A DNA stretch of 44,924 bases from CAUYUA01 sp963575675 (GCA_963575675.1 CAUYUA010000204.1:1-44924); one strand, 5' to 3'. Positions 18,073-26,005 are shown, counted from the stretch's first letter. Translations and numbers: made by a program. Notes: generated by a model not told the origin, from the letters alone.

Positions 18073-19599
18073 TCACACGAGCCGGTTGGGGGTGGAGGGG
18101 GCAGAGTCGTGAACGACGAGCTTCGACGGGAAGCGAAGGGTTGCCTTCGTGCCCTTGCCTGGAGCGCTTTCAAGCATCAGGGAGCCACCATGCAACTGAA
18201 CCAGATTATGGCTGAGATGGAGCCCGAGGCCGGTTCCCTGCTGCAGACGCGAGGTCGGCTTGCCGACCCGGCTGAACGGCGTCATAAGTTTGACGATGTC
18301 CTCTGCAGAGATACCGATTCCAGTGTCGGTGACGGTCAGGAGCATCGCCCCATCGGCGCCGTCGTCGATTTGGCCCTCGATCCTCACCACGCCGCCGTTG
18401 GGGGTAAATTTGATGGCGTTAGCCAGCAGATTGAGCAGTATCTGCTGCAGGCGTCGGTAATCGGCCGTTAGATAGGGCATATTCGCCGGCATGGCGTTGA
18501 CCAGCCGCTGATTTTTCGCCAGGGCCAGAGTGCCGACCAGTCGAACCGTCGACGACACGACGCGGCCGAGATCAACGGTTTCGTAGTGCAACTCAAGCTT
18601 GCCGACCTCCACTGCCGCAAGGTCGAGGACATCGTTGACGATCTGAAGCAGGTGTTGTCCCGAGGTCCGAACGGCGTCGGCATATTCGCGATATTCTGGA
18701 ACTCCGAGCGGCCCCAGAATTTCCAGTTGGATCATCTCGGAAAAGCCGAGAATCGAGGTCAGCGGCGTGCGCAACTCGTGGCTCATATAAGCCAGGAATT
18801 CCGACTTGGATCGGTTGGCGTGGTCGGCCTCGAGCTTTGCATCATGGAGCCGTCGCTCGGTTCGCTTATGCTCGGTGATGTCGCGGAGCGAAGTGAGAAA
18901 CGCCGGCTGGTTGAGCCAGTTGATTTCGACGACCCGCATCTCCGCAACCCGTTCGCCAGAGATGTCGACCTCGACCGTCTCATTACCGATCACCGGAAAG
19001 CCGAACTGCTCGTCGAGTAGGTCCGAGACCGGGCGGTCGAAAAGTTGGGCCGCCGCCGGATTGGCGAACAGCACGTAGCCGGTATCATTGACCACCACGA
19101 TGCCATCGGGATTGTGCAGAATGATACGATGCAGGTTCGCCATCAGGGTCTGGCGTTCGAGTACGTTGAGGATCACCCTTGGTAGTGCGCCCTGGTCAAG
19201 CCCCCCCTTGATCAGGAAGTCATCGGCTTCTGGATGCCGCGAGCGCAGGGATTGAAGATCGTCGTCGCAGCCGGTCAGGGCGATGATCGGAATCGCCATT
19301 TCCTCAACCAACCTCCGCAACTGGGTGAGGATGGTCGGGTCATGTTCCCCGATGAGCCCCATGTCAACCAGCACCGCGTCAGGTCGGCGCCGCTCAATCG
19401 CGCCGGGCGCCTCGCGGAGAGTCGGAACATGAGTTACCTCGAAAGCTCCGTATTCGGGGCGGGCGAGCAGGGAATGGACGGCTTCAGCATCACTAAAATT
19501 GTTCGCCACCAGAAGAACGTGTACGGCCTGAGTGATCGTCGCCGCGCCCATTTCTATTTTCTGCTGCCGCGCCTCGCACGCTCCGGTGGTCGATGTCAT
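18073..19599 (-). CDS. Pseudo-receiver-PAS-histidine kinase (last gene of kai operon)
   Basis: 508 residues. An N-terminal receiver-like domain (~25-140) keeps Asp79 and Lys131 but has Ala32-Asn33-Asn34 where receivers carry the acidic pair, so it probably cannot bind Mg2+ or be phosphorylated normally. A PAS domain (~155-245, NPDGIVVVNDTGYVLFANPA), HisKA with His274 (MSHELRTPLTSILG) and a HATPase domain (N-box NAIKFTPNGG, DTGIGI, GTGLGL) follow. The order differs from cyanobacterial CikA, where the pseudo-receiver is C-terminal, but a kinase with a dead receiver beside KaiBC invites comparison. It starts 4 bp after the upstream kinase stops. No membrane segment, so it is cytoplasmic. It probably reads or resets the KaiC state; that role is inferred from context. 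Confidence 0.85.
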   Translation of the reverse strand: MTSTTGACEARQQKIEMGAATITQAVHVLLVANNFSDAEAVHSLLARPEYGAFEVTHVPTLREAPGAIERRRPDAVLVDMGLIGEHDPTILTQLRRLVEEMAIPIIALTGCDDDLQSLRSRHPEADDFLIKGGLDQGALPRVILNVLERQTLMANLHRIILHNPDGIVVVNDTGYVLFANPAAAQLFDRPVSDLLDEQFGFPVIGNETVEVDISGERVAEMRVVEINWLNQPAFLTSLRDITEHKRTERRLHDAKLEADHANRSKSEFLAYMSHELRTPLTSILGFSEMIQLEILGPLGVPEYREYADAVRTSGQHLLQIVNDVLDLAAVEVGKLELHYETVDLGRVVSSTVRLVGTLALAKNQRLVNAMPANMPYLTADYRRLQQILLNLLANAIKFTPNGGVVRIEGQIDDGADGAMLLTVTDTGIGISAEDIVKLMTPFSRVGKPTSRLQQGTGLGLHLSHNLVQLHGGSLMLESAPGKGTKATLRFPSKLVVHDSAPSTPNRLV

Positions 19600-19603
19600 C
19601 TCG

Positions 19604-21067
19604 TCACCCTCCCCATCTCACCCGCGAAGCCGGAAGGCACAGTGTCACGGTGGTTCCAACCACGGGTTCGCTCTCAATGACCAGACGCCCGCCATGGCGC
19701 TCGATCATACCTTTGGTCAGGGACAGCCCCAACCCGGCGCCGCCAGTGCTATTGGTCAAACACGACCCCAACCGACCGAAGGCCGACTCAGCGACCGCGA
19801 TACAGGTCGCATCCATGCCGATGCCAGTATCCGTGACGATGAACAACAGCTCGCCGTGGTCGTTTTCCGCGACCGCCAGACGCACTAGACCGCCCGGCCG
19901 GTTGAACTTGATGGCGTTGCTGAGCAAATGGCCCAGCATCTGCTTGAGCCGCCGCTGATCGGCGCAAAGGTGCGGGAGCTCCGGTGGCGCGATGATTTCC
20001 AGCGTCAGTTTAGCGCGGACGAGCTGACTGCGCACCAGCTGGGCCACGGCTTGGACTGTTCTGCCGACGTCGAAAACGGTTTCCGACAGCTCAAAATTGT
20101 TGGTCTTGATGTTGGCCATGTCCAGCACGTCGTTCAGCAGCTCCAGCAATTGCCAGCCGGACTGATGAATATAGCCGAGATAAGAACTGACGGTCGGAGA
20201 CAAGGCGTTTTCCTGGGCGCCCGACAGCAGCAAATCGGAAAAGCCAATGATTGCGTTCAGCGGCGTGCGAACTTCGTGGTTCATGTTGGTGAGAATTTCG
20301 TCGCGCACCCGGTTGGCCAGCTCGGCCTGTTCCTTGGCGAGGCGCAGAGCCCGCATCAGGTTGAGCCGCTCGGTCACGTCCCGGAGCGAAACCAAGAAGG
20401 CGGTGAGGCCGTTCCAGTCGATCTCGACCGAGCGCATTTCGGCGGAACGGTTGGTCAGGGTGTTGATGTCTGTCGAACTGCCAGCGATCACCGGAAAGCC
20501 GAAGGAATGGCCGACGAGATCGCCCGGCGAGCGGTTGAACAGTTCGGCAGCCATTGTGTTGGCGAACAACACCATGCCGTCAAAATCGACCACCACGATG
20601 CCGTCGGGGTTGGTGGTGATCAGCCGACGCATGCTGATCTGGGAGCGCTGCCGTTCGACCGCATGGCGCAAAAACCGGGGCAGCAGGCTGTGATCGAGCC
20701 GCCCCTTGATCAGGTATTCATTGCCACTGCGGAACACAACTTCGTTGACATCGGTGTCATCGTTGAGACCAGTCAGCACGAAAATCGGAACGTTGTCGGT
20801 GACATCAACCTGGAACTGGCTTAGGATGTCGAGTCCCTGGCTGTCGGGCAATTCGAGGTCGAGAACGACGATGTCGAACGGCTCCACCGCCACCGCCTGC
20901 TGCGCGGCGTCCAGCGTGCTGGCGCGGCTGACCGTGAACGTCTGATGGTCGTTGTCCTGTAAACTTTTTTCAAAAAAATCGGCGTCAGCAGGGTCGTTCT
21001 CCACCAGCAGCAGGCGGATCGCCGCTTTCAACACGGGGTTTGTTCCGGCCATCCGCTGCGCCTTCAT
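19604..21067 (-). CDS. Receiver-PAS-histidine kinase in kai operon
   Basis: 487 residues. The receiver domain (~16-130) has Asp70 (VVLDLELPDS) and Lys121. A PAS domain (~140-235) follows, then HisKA with His264 (MNHEVRTPLNAIIG) and HATPase (NAIKFNRPGG, DTGIGM, GAGLGLSLTKG). The ATG at 21067 overlaps the ancestral kaiC stop (21064-21066) in an ATGA, so it was translationally coupled to full-length KaiC. It is paralogous to the next gene, sharing receiver-PAS-kinase order and similar motifs such as FGFPVI and SLRD. It is a cytoplasmic partner kinase of the clock proteins by position, comparable in role to SasA/CikA; direct interaction is inferred. Confidence 0.85.
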   Translation of the reverse strand: MKAQRMAGTNPVLKAAIRLLLVENDPADADFFEKSLQDNDHQTFTVSRASTLDAAQQAVAVEPFDIVVLDLELPDSQGLDILSQFQVDVTDNVPIFVLTGLNDDTDVNEVVFRSGNEYLIKGRLDHSLLPRFLRHAVERQRSQISMRRLITTNPDGIVVVDFDGMVLFANTMAAELFNRSPGDLVGHSFGFPVIAGSSTDINTLTNRSAEMRSVEIDWNGLTAFLVSLRDVTERLNLMRALRLAKEQAELANRVRDEILTNMNHEVRTPLNAIIGFSDLLLSGAQENALSPTVSSYLGYIHQSGWQLLELLNDVLDMANIKTNNFELSETVFDVGRTVQAVAQLVRSQLVRAKLTLEIIAPPELPHLCADQRRLKQMLGHLLSNAIKFNRPGGLVRLAVAENDHGELLFIVTDTGIGMDATCIAVAESAFGRLGSCLTNSTGGAGLGLSLTKGMIERHGGRLVIESEPVVGTTVTLCLPASRVRWGG

Positions 21068-21267
21068 GACTCGTCCCCGAACATCAGACCGAGGCGCTCG
21101 CTCTCATCATTAAGGGTGTAGGTGATGGTGCCGCTGAGGATGCCGCCGATGCCCCGGAAGGGCTCACGAATCTGCATGCCCTTACTGGTGACCACGTATT
21201 CGTGAATCTGCTTGTCGTGCCATGAGCCGCGCATCTTGAGCACAGTAATTGCCCGGTGCATGGCGCC
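21064..21267 (-). pseudogene. KaiC C-terminal segment downstream of amber codon
   Basis: This is the same reading frame as kaiC, continuing after the TAG at 21268-21270 for 67 codons (GAMHRAITVLKMRGSWHDKQ, then the tail EPFRGIGGILSGT). It matches the C-terminal end of KaiC, including the final CII strands and the tail that in cyanobacteria binds KaiA. An ATG at 21261 could allow re-initiation. Its good conservation and the ATGA overlap with the following kinase show that the ancestral kaiC ran 508 codons to 21064. Confidence 0.8.
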
Positions 21268-22590
21268 CTACAACTCGACATAGCGCAGCAGCACGATGGA
21301 ATCGGTGATGGTCGAGATGTGGGTCTCGGTGATCGACTCGCCACCCAGCAGCATCGAAGTGGTGTTGGTAAACATGCCGGCGATTTCGCGGTGCTTAATG
21401 ATGCTGGTCAACGCGATCACGAATTCGCGGAACGACTTGATGGTCGACACCCGCTCCAGCGCCGAGAGACTGTCGATGGCGATGGCCGTCGGCTTGAAGG
21501 CGTCGATCTCGCGCTCGATCTGGATCAGATGGTCTTCAAGGCCGATGGTTTCGGGATAGCGGCAGATGATCTTGAGCACGCCCGACTGCTCGGCCGCCTC
21601 GAAATCGACGCCCCACGAAGTCGCGTTGCGAACCAGCTGTTCCCGATTTTCCTCGAAGGCGAACAGAATCACCCGGTTGTTGACGTCGATGCCCGCTTTC
21701 ATAAACTGGGTAACCATCAGGGTCTTGCCGGTGCCGGTGGCGCCGCTGACCAGAATGATCGAATCCCGAAACACGCCGCCGCCACACATCTTGTCGAAAT
21801 CGGCATTGCCCGAGGAGACCCGGACGTTGGACGATTTCTGCTTCAGCTCGATCGCCGAGAGAGGAATGATGGTGACGCCGCTGGTGGGGTCGATGGTGAA
21901 GGGGTATTCGCCCTTCTGGTGGGTGGTGCCCCGAAACTTGAGAATCTCGATGGTCCGGCGCCGTTTTTCCTGCTCCAGCGGATTGCGCAGGATCAGTACG
22001 TTGTCGGCGACGAACTCCTCGACGCCAAAGCGCGCGATGTCGCCGTATTCTTGCATGCGCTCAATGGTTACTACGGTGGTGACGCCAAGCAGGCGCATTC
22101 CCGCCACCACCCGGTGTAACTCGCGGCGCACCAGATTGCTGTCGGTGAATTGGGGGAATATCGCGCCCACAGAATCCAGAATCACCCGCTTGGCGTTGAC
22201 TTTGCGCACCGCGTGTTCAATGCGAGCGAGCAGAGCCGAGAGATAGTAGGAGCCGCACTCCATAATGGTTTCGCCGGGCTCGGGTGATGCATCGACCACC
22301 GCGACCCGGTTCTCGGCGACATACTTCTTGATGTCCCAGCCCAGTCCTTCAACGTTACGCGCCAGATCCTCCGGAGTTTCCTCGAAGGTGACGATCACGC
22401 CATTCTCGTCGTAGGCGCGCAGGCCGTTGACCAGAAACTGAAGGGCGAAAATGGTTTTACCGCTGCCGGCGGTGCCTGCGAGCAGGGTCGTCCGCCCTCT
22501 GGGAATGCCGCCGTAAGAAATCTGGTCGAACCCGGCGATGCCGACGGGGACCTTGGGAACCGTCGTTCCGGGCTGAAGAGACGTGGTCAT
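21268..22590 (-). CDS. kaiC: Circadian clock ATPase KaiC (ends early at an in-frame TAG)
   Basis: This is a double-domain RecA-like KaiC. CI has Walker A GTAGSGKT (residues 39-46) and the catalytic pair in FEETPED. CII has Walker A GATGTGKT and FAFEENREQL. The autophosphorylation sites are conserved: Thr421, Ser426 and Thr427 (SITETHISTITD) correspond to T426, S431 and T432 of Synechococcus KaiC. Translation stops after YVEL at a TAG in codon 441, the position of Arg446 in the cyanobacterial protein; 67 further codons of typical KaiC sequence follow in frame. As written the product lacks the last CII strands and the C-terminal tail, so CII function is doubtful unless the stop is read through or is a sequencing error. 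The gene overlaps kaiB by 4 nt (ATGA). Confidence 0.9.
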   Translation of the reverse strand: MTTSLQPGTTVPKVPVGIAGFDQISYGGIPRGRTTLLAGTAGSGKTIFALQFLVNGLRAYDENGVIVTFEETPEDLARNVEGLGWDIKKYVAENRVAVVDASPEPGETIMECGSYYLSALLARIEHAVRKVNAKRVILDSVGAIFPQFTDSNLVRRELHRVVAGMRLLGVTTVVTIERMQEYGDIARFGVEEFVADNVLILRNPLEQEKRRRTIEILKFRGTTHQKGEYPFTIDPTSGVTIIPLSAIELKQKSSNVRVSSGNADFDKMCGGGVFRDSIILVSGATGTGKTLMVTQFMKAGIDVNNRVILFAFEENREQLVRNATSWGVDFEAAEQSGVLKIICRYPETIGLEDHLIQIEREIDAFKPTAIAIDSLSALERVSTIKSFREFVIALTSIIKHREIAGMFTNTTSMLLGGESITETHISTITDSIVLLRYVEL

Positions 22591-22937
22591 CGTTTAAGGT
22601 CCTTTGTCATGCTGTCCCGTCCTCTTCCTGCGCCATCTCTGTCGCCACCGCCATCGCTATTTTGCGCATGGCTTTCGAGCCCTAGGCCGAACAATACCCT
22701 GGTTCGATGGCTGAGGTCGCCAATGACTTTGCGCACCGGCGCCGGATTGCGTTTGACGAGAGTCGGAGTCGCCAGAATCTTCTCTTCCTCAGCCAATTGA
22801 GGATTTTCAAGAATGTCGATGATTTCGACCTCACACAACCCGTTCAGCTCGACCTGACATAACAGGCCGAGGTTGCTCACCGCGTGCTGAGACGCCAACG
22901 TGTTTCCGGTAATGTAGAGCCGTAACAAGTATTTCAT
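22587..22937 (-). CDS. kaiB: Circadian clock protein KaiB
   Basis: This 116-residue protein has the thioredoxin-like KaiB core: LRLYITGNTLAS, EIIDILENPQLAEEEKILATPTLVKRNPAPVRKVIGDLS. KaiB switches fold, binds phosphorylated KaiC and recruits kinases. The core matches the usual ~100-residue family. A Gly/Arg/Asp-rich tail of about 25 residues is added. The ATG overlaps the stop of the upstream KaiA-like gene, and the stop overlaps the kaiC start (both ATGA), so the three are translationally coupled. Confidence 0.95.
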   Translation of the reverse strand: MKYLLRLYITGNTLASQHAVSNLGLLCQVELNGLCEVEIIDILENPQLAEEEKILATPTLVKRNPAPVRKVIGDLSHRTRVLFGLGLESHAQNSDGGGDRDGAGRGRDSMTKDLKR

Positions 22938-23770
22938 TGGCGAGGTCTTTCCGGGAAAAGCCGTCGGAAGCTGAGGCGGTAATACTCGACGAGCAGGCCC
23001 ATCATTTCAAGTGCAAACAACCGACCGTCGGAAGCGAAAGCCGGAACGCGGGACTGCTTAAGCTTCAGCGCCGCCGCGTCCAGTGCGCCCACATGGATAT
23101 CGATCATGTCGCGCGGTGTAGCGCCCATATCCCCAAGGCGCGTCGCCAGAATTTCCATGGAATCGCGCGGTTTTTCGACTTTAACGCGCAAGTACTCCAT
23201 GTATCGTTCGAGCAAGTCGCCGTAGGTGTGCTGAAACTGGGTGAAAGTGTCGGGGCTGCGTTCCTTGATCGGGCCAACACCGGCCAGCGCGCGGGTCACC
23301 GATCCGTTCATCTGCTGAGACGACAAAGCCTGACAGCCCTGGAGCATGGTTCGCAACGCCAACAATTGCCCCTCGCGCACTCGACCGAGCGCGTAGCCAA
23401 GCGCTCTCCGGAGATTATGCGGGGTCATGTCGGCCTTACATAAATAGTCCTGCGCACCAGCCTCAATGCACCTCATGGCCAGATCATCATCGTCCAGCCC
23501 TGTGAGAACGACGATCGGGACTTCTGGCGACACAGCATACAGTCTAGTTATAGTGTCAACACCAGAGCTGTCTGGCAAAGAAAGATCAAGCAAAACGACA
23601 TTAAAATCCTCACTATGAGAATGATCAATTGCTGCTTTTAGCGTTGTCGCAACAATTATTTCATACACCTCCTTCCCTGCGGCGCCAAGGCAGATTCTTA
23701 CAACCTTGGCATCACTGGGTGTGTCTTCGACCAAAAGCAATCGGTTGACACTGGAAGGCGAGAACTCCAT
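22934..23770 (-). CDS. Receiver-KaiA/RsbU-like fusion, KaiA-type clock regulator
   Basis: 278 residues. Residues ~8-125 form a true receiver domain (VEDTPSDAK with the acidic pair, Asp62 in LLDLSLPDSSG, Thr90, Lys112). Residues ~173-270 form an all-helical domain with the KaiA/RsbU-N pattern: a helix YGDLLERYMEYLRV, then PRDMIDIHVGALDAAALKLK, and a last helix ending EYYRLSFRRL. The IDIH stretch resembles the EIHMELID segment of cyanobacterial KaiA C-domains. Receiver-KaiA chimeras have been described as KaiA3 in cyanobacteria with the KaiB3-KaiC3 system. It is the first gene of the operon and overlaps kaiB by 4 nt. It probably sets KaiC phosphorylation through phospho-dependent binding; this is inferred. 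An RsbU-type phosphatase-regulator domain is the main alternative reading. Confidence 0.75.
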   Translation of the reverse strand: MEFSPSSVNRLLLVEDTPSDAKVVRICLGAAGKEVYEIIVATTLKAAIDHSHSEDFNVVLLDLSLPDSSGVDTITRLYAVSPEVPIVVLTGLDDDDLAMRCIEAGAQDYLCKADMTPHNLRRALGYALGRVREGQLLALRTMLQGCQALSSQQMNGSVTRALAGVGPIKERSPDTFTQFQHTYGDLLERYMEYLRVKVEKPRDSMEILATRLGDMGATPRDMIDIHVGALDAAALKLKQSRVPAFASDGRLFALEMMGLLVEYYRLSFRRLFPERPRQ

Positions 23771-24304
23771 TCATACTGCTCCTAATTACGTGGTCACAAC
23801 GTGAAGGAAATCCATCGCTGTCCGAACCAGTCGCGCACACTGGCGCGCAGCAGCGATGTAAGCTGTACTGATTACCATCAAGACCACAGCAAAACCATGT
23901 GAATTATCATTAAGCATTGCAGCCTACGATCGAGGGGTTGCATTTCAGTCAACTTGCATCATCGTCCGACCACCACGCAGCAGATAGATACCCAACGCTG
24001 CAAACTAAACGCTGCAAACTAACGCGTAACCAGTTCCGTTCCCGTCACAACCACCCAATGAAGCCACCTGTAAGGTGGGCGCTGAAAGGTAGGTTACGAT
24101 GGCCTCACAGCCTCCTCTGTTCTGCTCCATATACGCATTGTTAACCCCTGTCTATGACAATCGCATGAGCGCCTAATAATTAGGCGCATTCGTTCAAACG
24201 GTATAGACACGAGCGCACGGATGGGGGATTAATGAGCGGCGACAAACATAGGCATTCGCCATGACATTTCCTGCCAGTCTTAACCTGCTCTCTCGGTAAA
24301 CCAG
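23771..24304. promoter_or_regulatory. Divergent regulatory region between kai operon and B12-binding regulator
   Basis: This is 534 bp without a convincing gene. It must contain the promoters of the kai operon (leftward) and of the CarH/LitR-like gene (rightward). It holds a 14-bp tandem direct repeat AACGCTGCAAACTA (23994-24007 and 24008-24021) and a 19-bp perfect palindrome at 24169-24187. No confident -35/-10 pair can be called by eye. Confidence 0.5.
24169..24187. promoter_or_regulatory. 19-bp perfect palindrome, candidate operator
   Basis: GCGCCTAATAATTAGGCGC is perfectly self-complementary around a central A, 117 bp upstream of the CarH/LitR-like start. No T-run follows in either direction, so it fits an operator dyad better than a terminator. 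The obvious candidate binder is the adjacent MerR-type regulator, but this is unproven. Confidence 0.45.
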
Positions 24305-25273
24305 ATGCGCACCCCCCAAGAACCGCAGACGCCTGTCTTTGCGCCGAAAGAGGGCAAGGCGATAGGCAGGCCGATACCCATCACTCTCATTGAGTATGAG
24401 ACCGGGTTAGCGAAGGAGGTCGTCCGGAAGTGGGAGGCCCGTTACGGTTTTCCATGCCCAGAGCGAGATGATAACGGTAACCGCCTTTATCCAGCGGAAC
24501 AAGTGTCATGCCTCAGATTGATCCATAGGTTGCTTGGCACTGGTTTACGTCCCGCGAAGGTCGTTGGACTTGACCTTGTGTCGTTGGAACAATTGGTAGA
24601 GAAAGTGGTTTACGCGAAGACCGCCGCAAATGAGTTTGGGCACAGCGTCATGGAAGCATTGAAAGCGCATGATGTTGTTGCCCTATCTGAACACCTCAAA
24701 GCGCAGTTGAATAGACAAGGTTTATTACTATTTGTTACTGACACAGTATCATGTCTTAATAATATAGTGGGGGACGCGTGGTTCAGAGGTGAAATTAGAG
24801 TTTACGATGAGCATGTCTATACTGAGATCGTGTGCGACATCCTTAAGGAAGCGATAAGATCAGTTGAAAATCCACATGGAAGCCCTCGAATTCTTATGAC
24901 GACTCCACCTAACGAATTGCACACAATTGGTATGGTTTCAGCGAATGCGGTGGCGGCGCTCAATGGGGCCTGCTGTATCCGGTTGGGGCCACAAACTCCA
25001 GCCGCAGAGATCATCGCTGCCGTTGCCGATTACCGCATAGATATCGTCGGGCTGTCTTTTAGCATGGCGTATCCCAGGCGCGATGCAGCAAAGTTTCTAC
25101 GTGACTTGCGGAGCAGGCTTGATCCGGCCGTCGATATCTGGGCGGGTGGGCGCGGCGTTTCAATGGCGCGAAACATAGATCGTATATTTAAATTCTCAGA
25201 TATTCATAGTATTAAGACACGCATTAGCGCTTGGCGTGCAAATAGTAAAAGACTTGATCCTTTTACAAAATAA
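24305..25273 (+). CDS. MerR-type regulator with cobalamin-binding light-sensor domain (CarH/LitR-like)
   Basis: 322 residues. The N-terminal MerR winged helix (~24-75: ITLIEYETGLAKEVVRKWEA, NGNRLYPAEQ) is followed by a helical cobalamin-capping domain with the diagnostic Wx9EH motif (Trp159, Glu169-His170) and a Rossmann-like B12-binding domain with ELHTIG (His206 as probable lower axial ligand) and VDIWAGGRG. In CarH/LitR, adenosylcobalamin in the dark makes a DNA-binding tetramer that light breaks. The residue after the Trp is Phe, whereas Thermus CarH has the His used for the light-state bis-His link, so the photoproduct may differ. The gene is divergent from the kai operon, which makes that operon a possible target. 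The start has only a weak ribosome-binding site. Confidence 0.85.
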   Translation: MRTPQEPQTPVFAPKEGKAIGRPIPITLIEYETGLAKEVVRKWEARYGFPCPERDDNGNRLYPAEQVSCLRLIHRLLGTGLRPAKVVGLDLVSLEQLVEKVVYAKTAANEFGHSVMEALKAHDVVALSEHLKAQLNRQGLLLFVTDTVSCLNNIVGDAWFRGEIRVYDEHVYTEIVCDILKEAIRSVENPHGSPRILMTTPPNELHTIGMVSANAVAALNGACCIRLGPQTPAAEIIAAVADYRIDIVGLSFSMAYPRRDAAKFLRDLRSRLDPAVDIWAGGRGVSMARNIDRIFKFSDIHSIKTRISAWRANSKRLDPFTK

Positions 25274-25615
25274 ACGTCGGCCTCCCAGTCGGAATGGGTC
25301 AATGACTTTGAGACATTCCGCCACAGAAACATTTGTCCGCTTCGGTTAAGTTGTTTTCCCCAACCTCTGATGAGCTGAGGATGTGTGCTGAGCATGATTG
25401 ACAGCTAGGTTGAATATAAGAGAGGAAGATTGCGCCGTTCATAGCTCCATCAATAATATATGGAGCGACAACTTTTGCCAGTCAGATATTTGGTCAGTTC
25501 TGGTACAGGAGCGGTAACGCAGAAACAACCCGTAGCTCGGGTTTCTTACAAAAATAGCCCCCCCCCCCCCCAATGCTGGCGCACATAACCCATGCGCCAG
25601 CATCAGAAAGAAACA
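25274..25615. other. Intergenic region with poly-C tract
   Basis: 342 bp between two convergent genes. It contains a 14-C homopolymer (25558-25571) and the hairpin listed separately. Nothing else recognisable was seen. Confidence 0.6.
25573..25603. terminator. Strong stem-loop between convergent genes
   Basis: ATGCTGGCGCA and TGCGCCAGCAT form a perfect 11-bp stem with a 9-nt loop. It lies 13 bp beyond the stop of the minus-strand gene and about 300 bp beyond the CarH/LitR-like gene. On the minus strand it is followed by the poly-G tract and then CTATTTTT. It is a likely transcription stop for the leftward transcript, although the U-tract is displaced by the G-run. Confidence 0.55.
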
Positions 25616-25909
25616 TCACATCTTATCATGCTTCCCTTGTGGAGTTACCATTCGTTGCCGCCCCGATCCAGGATCACGGTAAACCTCGTGATTCTGCGTG
25701 GGTTCGATGTAACTTCCATAACCTCCTCGCTCTTCCTGCGGCTTGACGCTCGACGAGGCATTGGGTGCAGAAGCCGTATCCGAAGACGAAGACGTCGGGG
25801 CGACATCTTTTGTTTGTCCCGGAGATGAAGCATTTTGGGCAAGAACCGGAGCCGTCAGTAGCAAGACGATTCCGAATGCCGAAACTAACGCCTTTACGGA
25901 TTGAAACAT
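25616..25909 (-). CDS. Small exported protein with EVYRD-VTPQG motif
   Basis: 97 residues. A clear signal peptide (VKALVSAFGIVLLLTAPVLAQ) is followed by a Ser/Pro-rich low-complexity stretch and a short C-terminal motif, HEVYRDPGSGRQRMVTPQG. The same motif (YEVYRDWVTKRLKLVTPQG) ends the broken exported-protein gene at 41197-41599, at the other side of the metal island. A copy of the shared direct-repeat operator lies ~95 bp upstream. The family is not recognised; a periplasmic role under metal control is inferred. Confidence 0.7.
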   Translation of the reverse strand: MFQSVKALVSAFGIVLLLTAPVLAQNASSPGQTKDVAPTSSSSDTASAPNASSSVKPQEERGGYGSYIEPTQNHEVYRDPGSGRQRMVTPQGKHDKM

Positions 25910-26005
25910 ATTATCCTCACAAGATATGAGAGCGCTGATTTGTCTGACAAAAGCGACATTATCCTCAATATGTCACTCAATTATCACGCCCCATAGCTTA
26001 CTTTG

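Noticed and set aside
19928..20824. Long plus-strand frame (298 codons) opposite the kai-linked kinase
   Set aside because: It is antisense to a strong kinase gene, has biased composition typical of shadow frames in GC-rich DNA, and shows no family motif.
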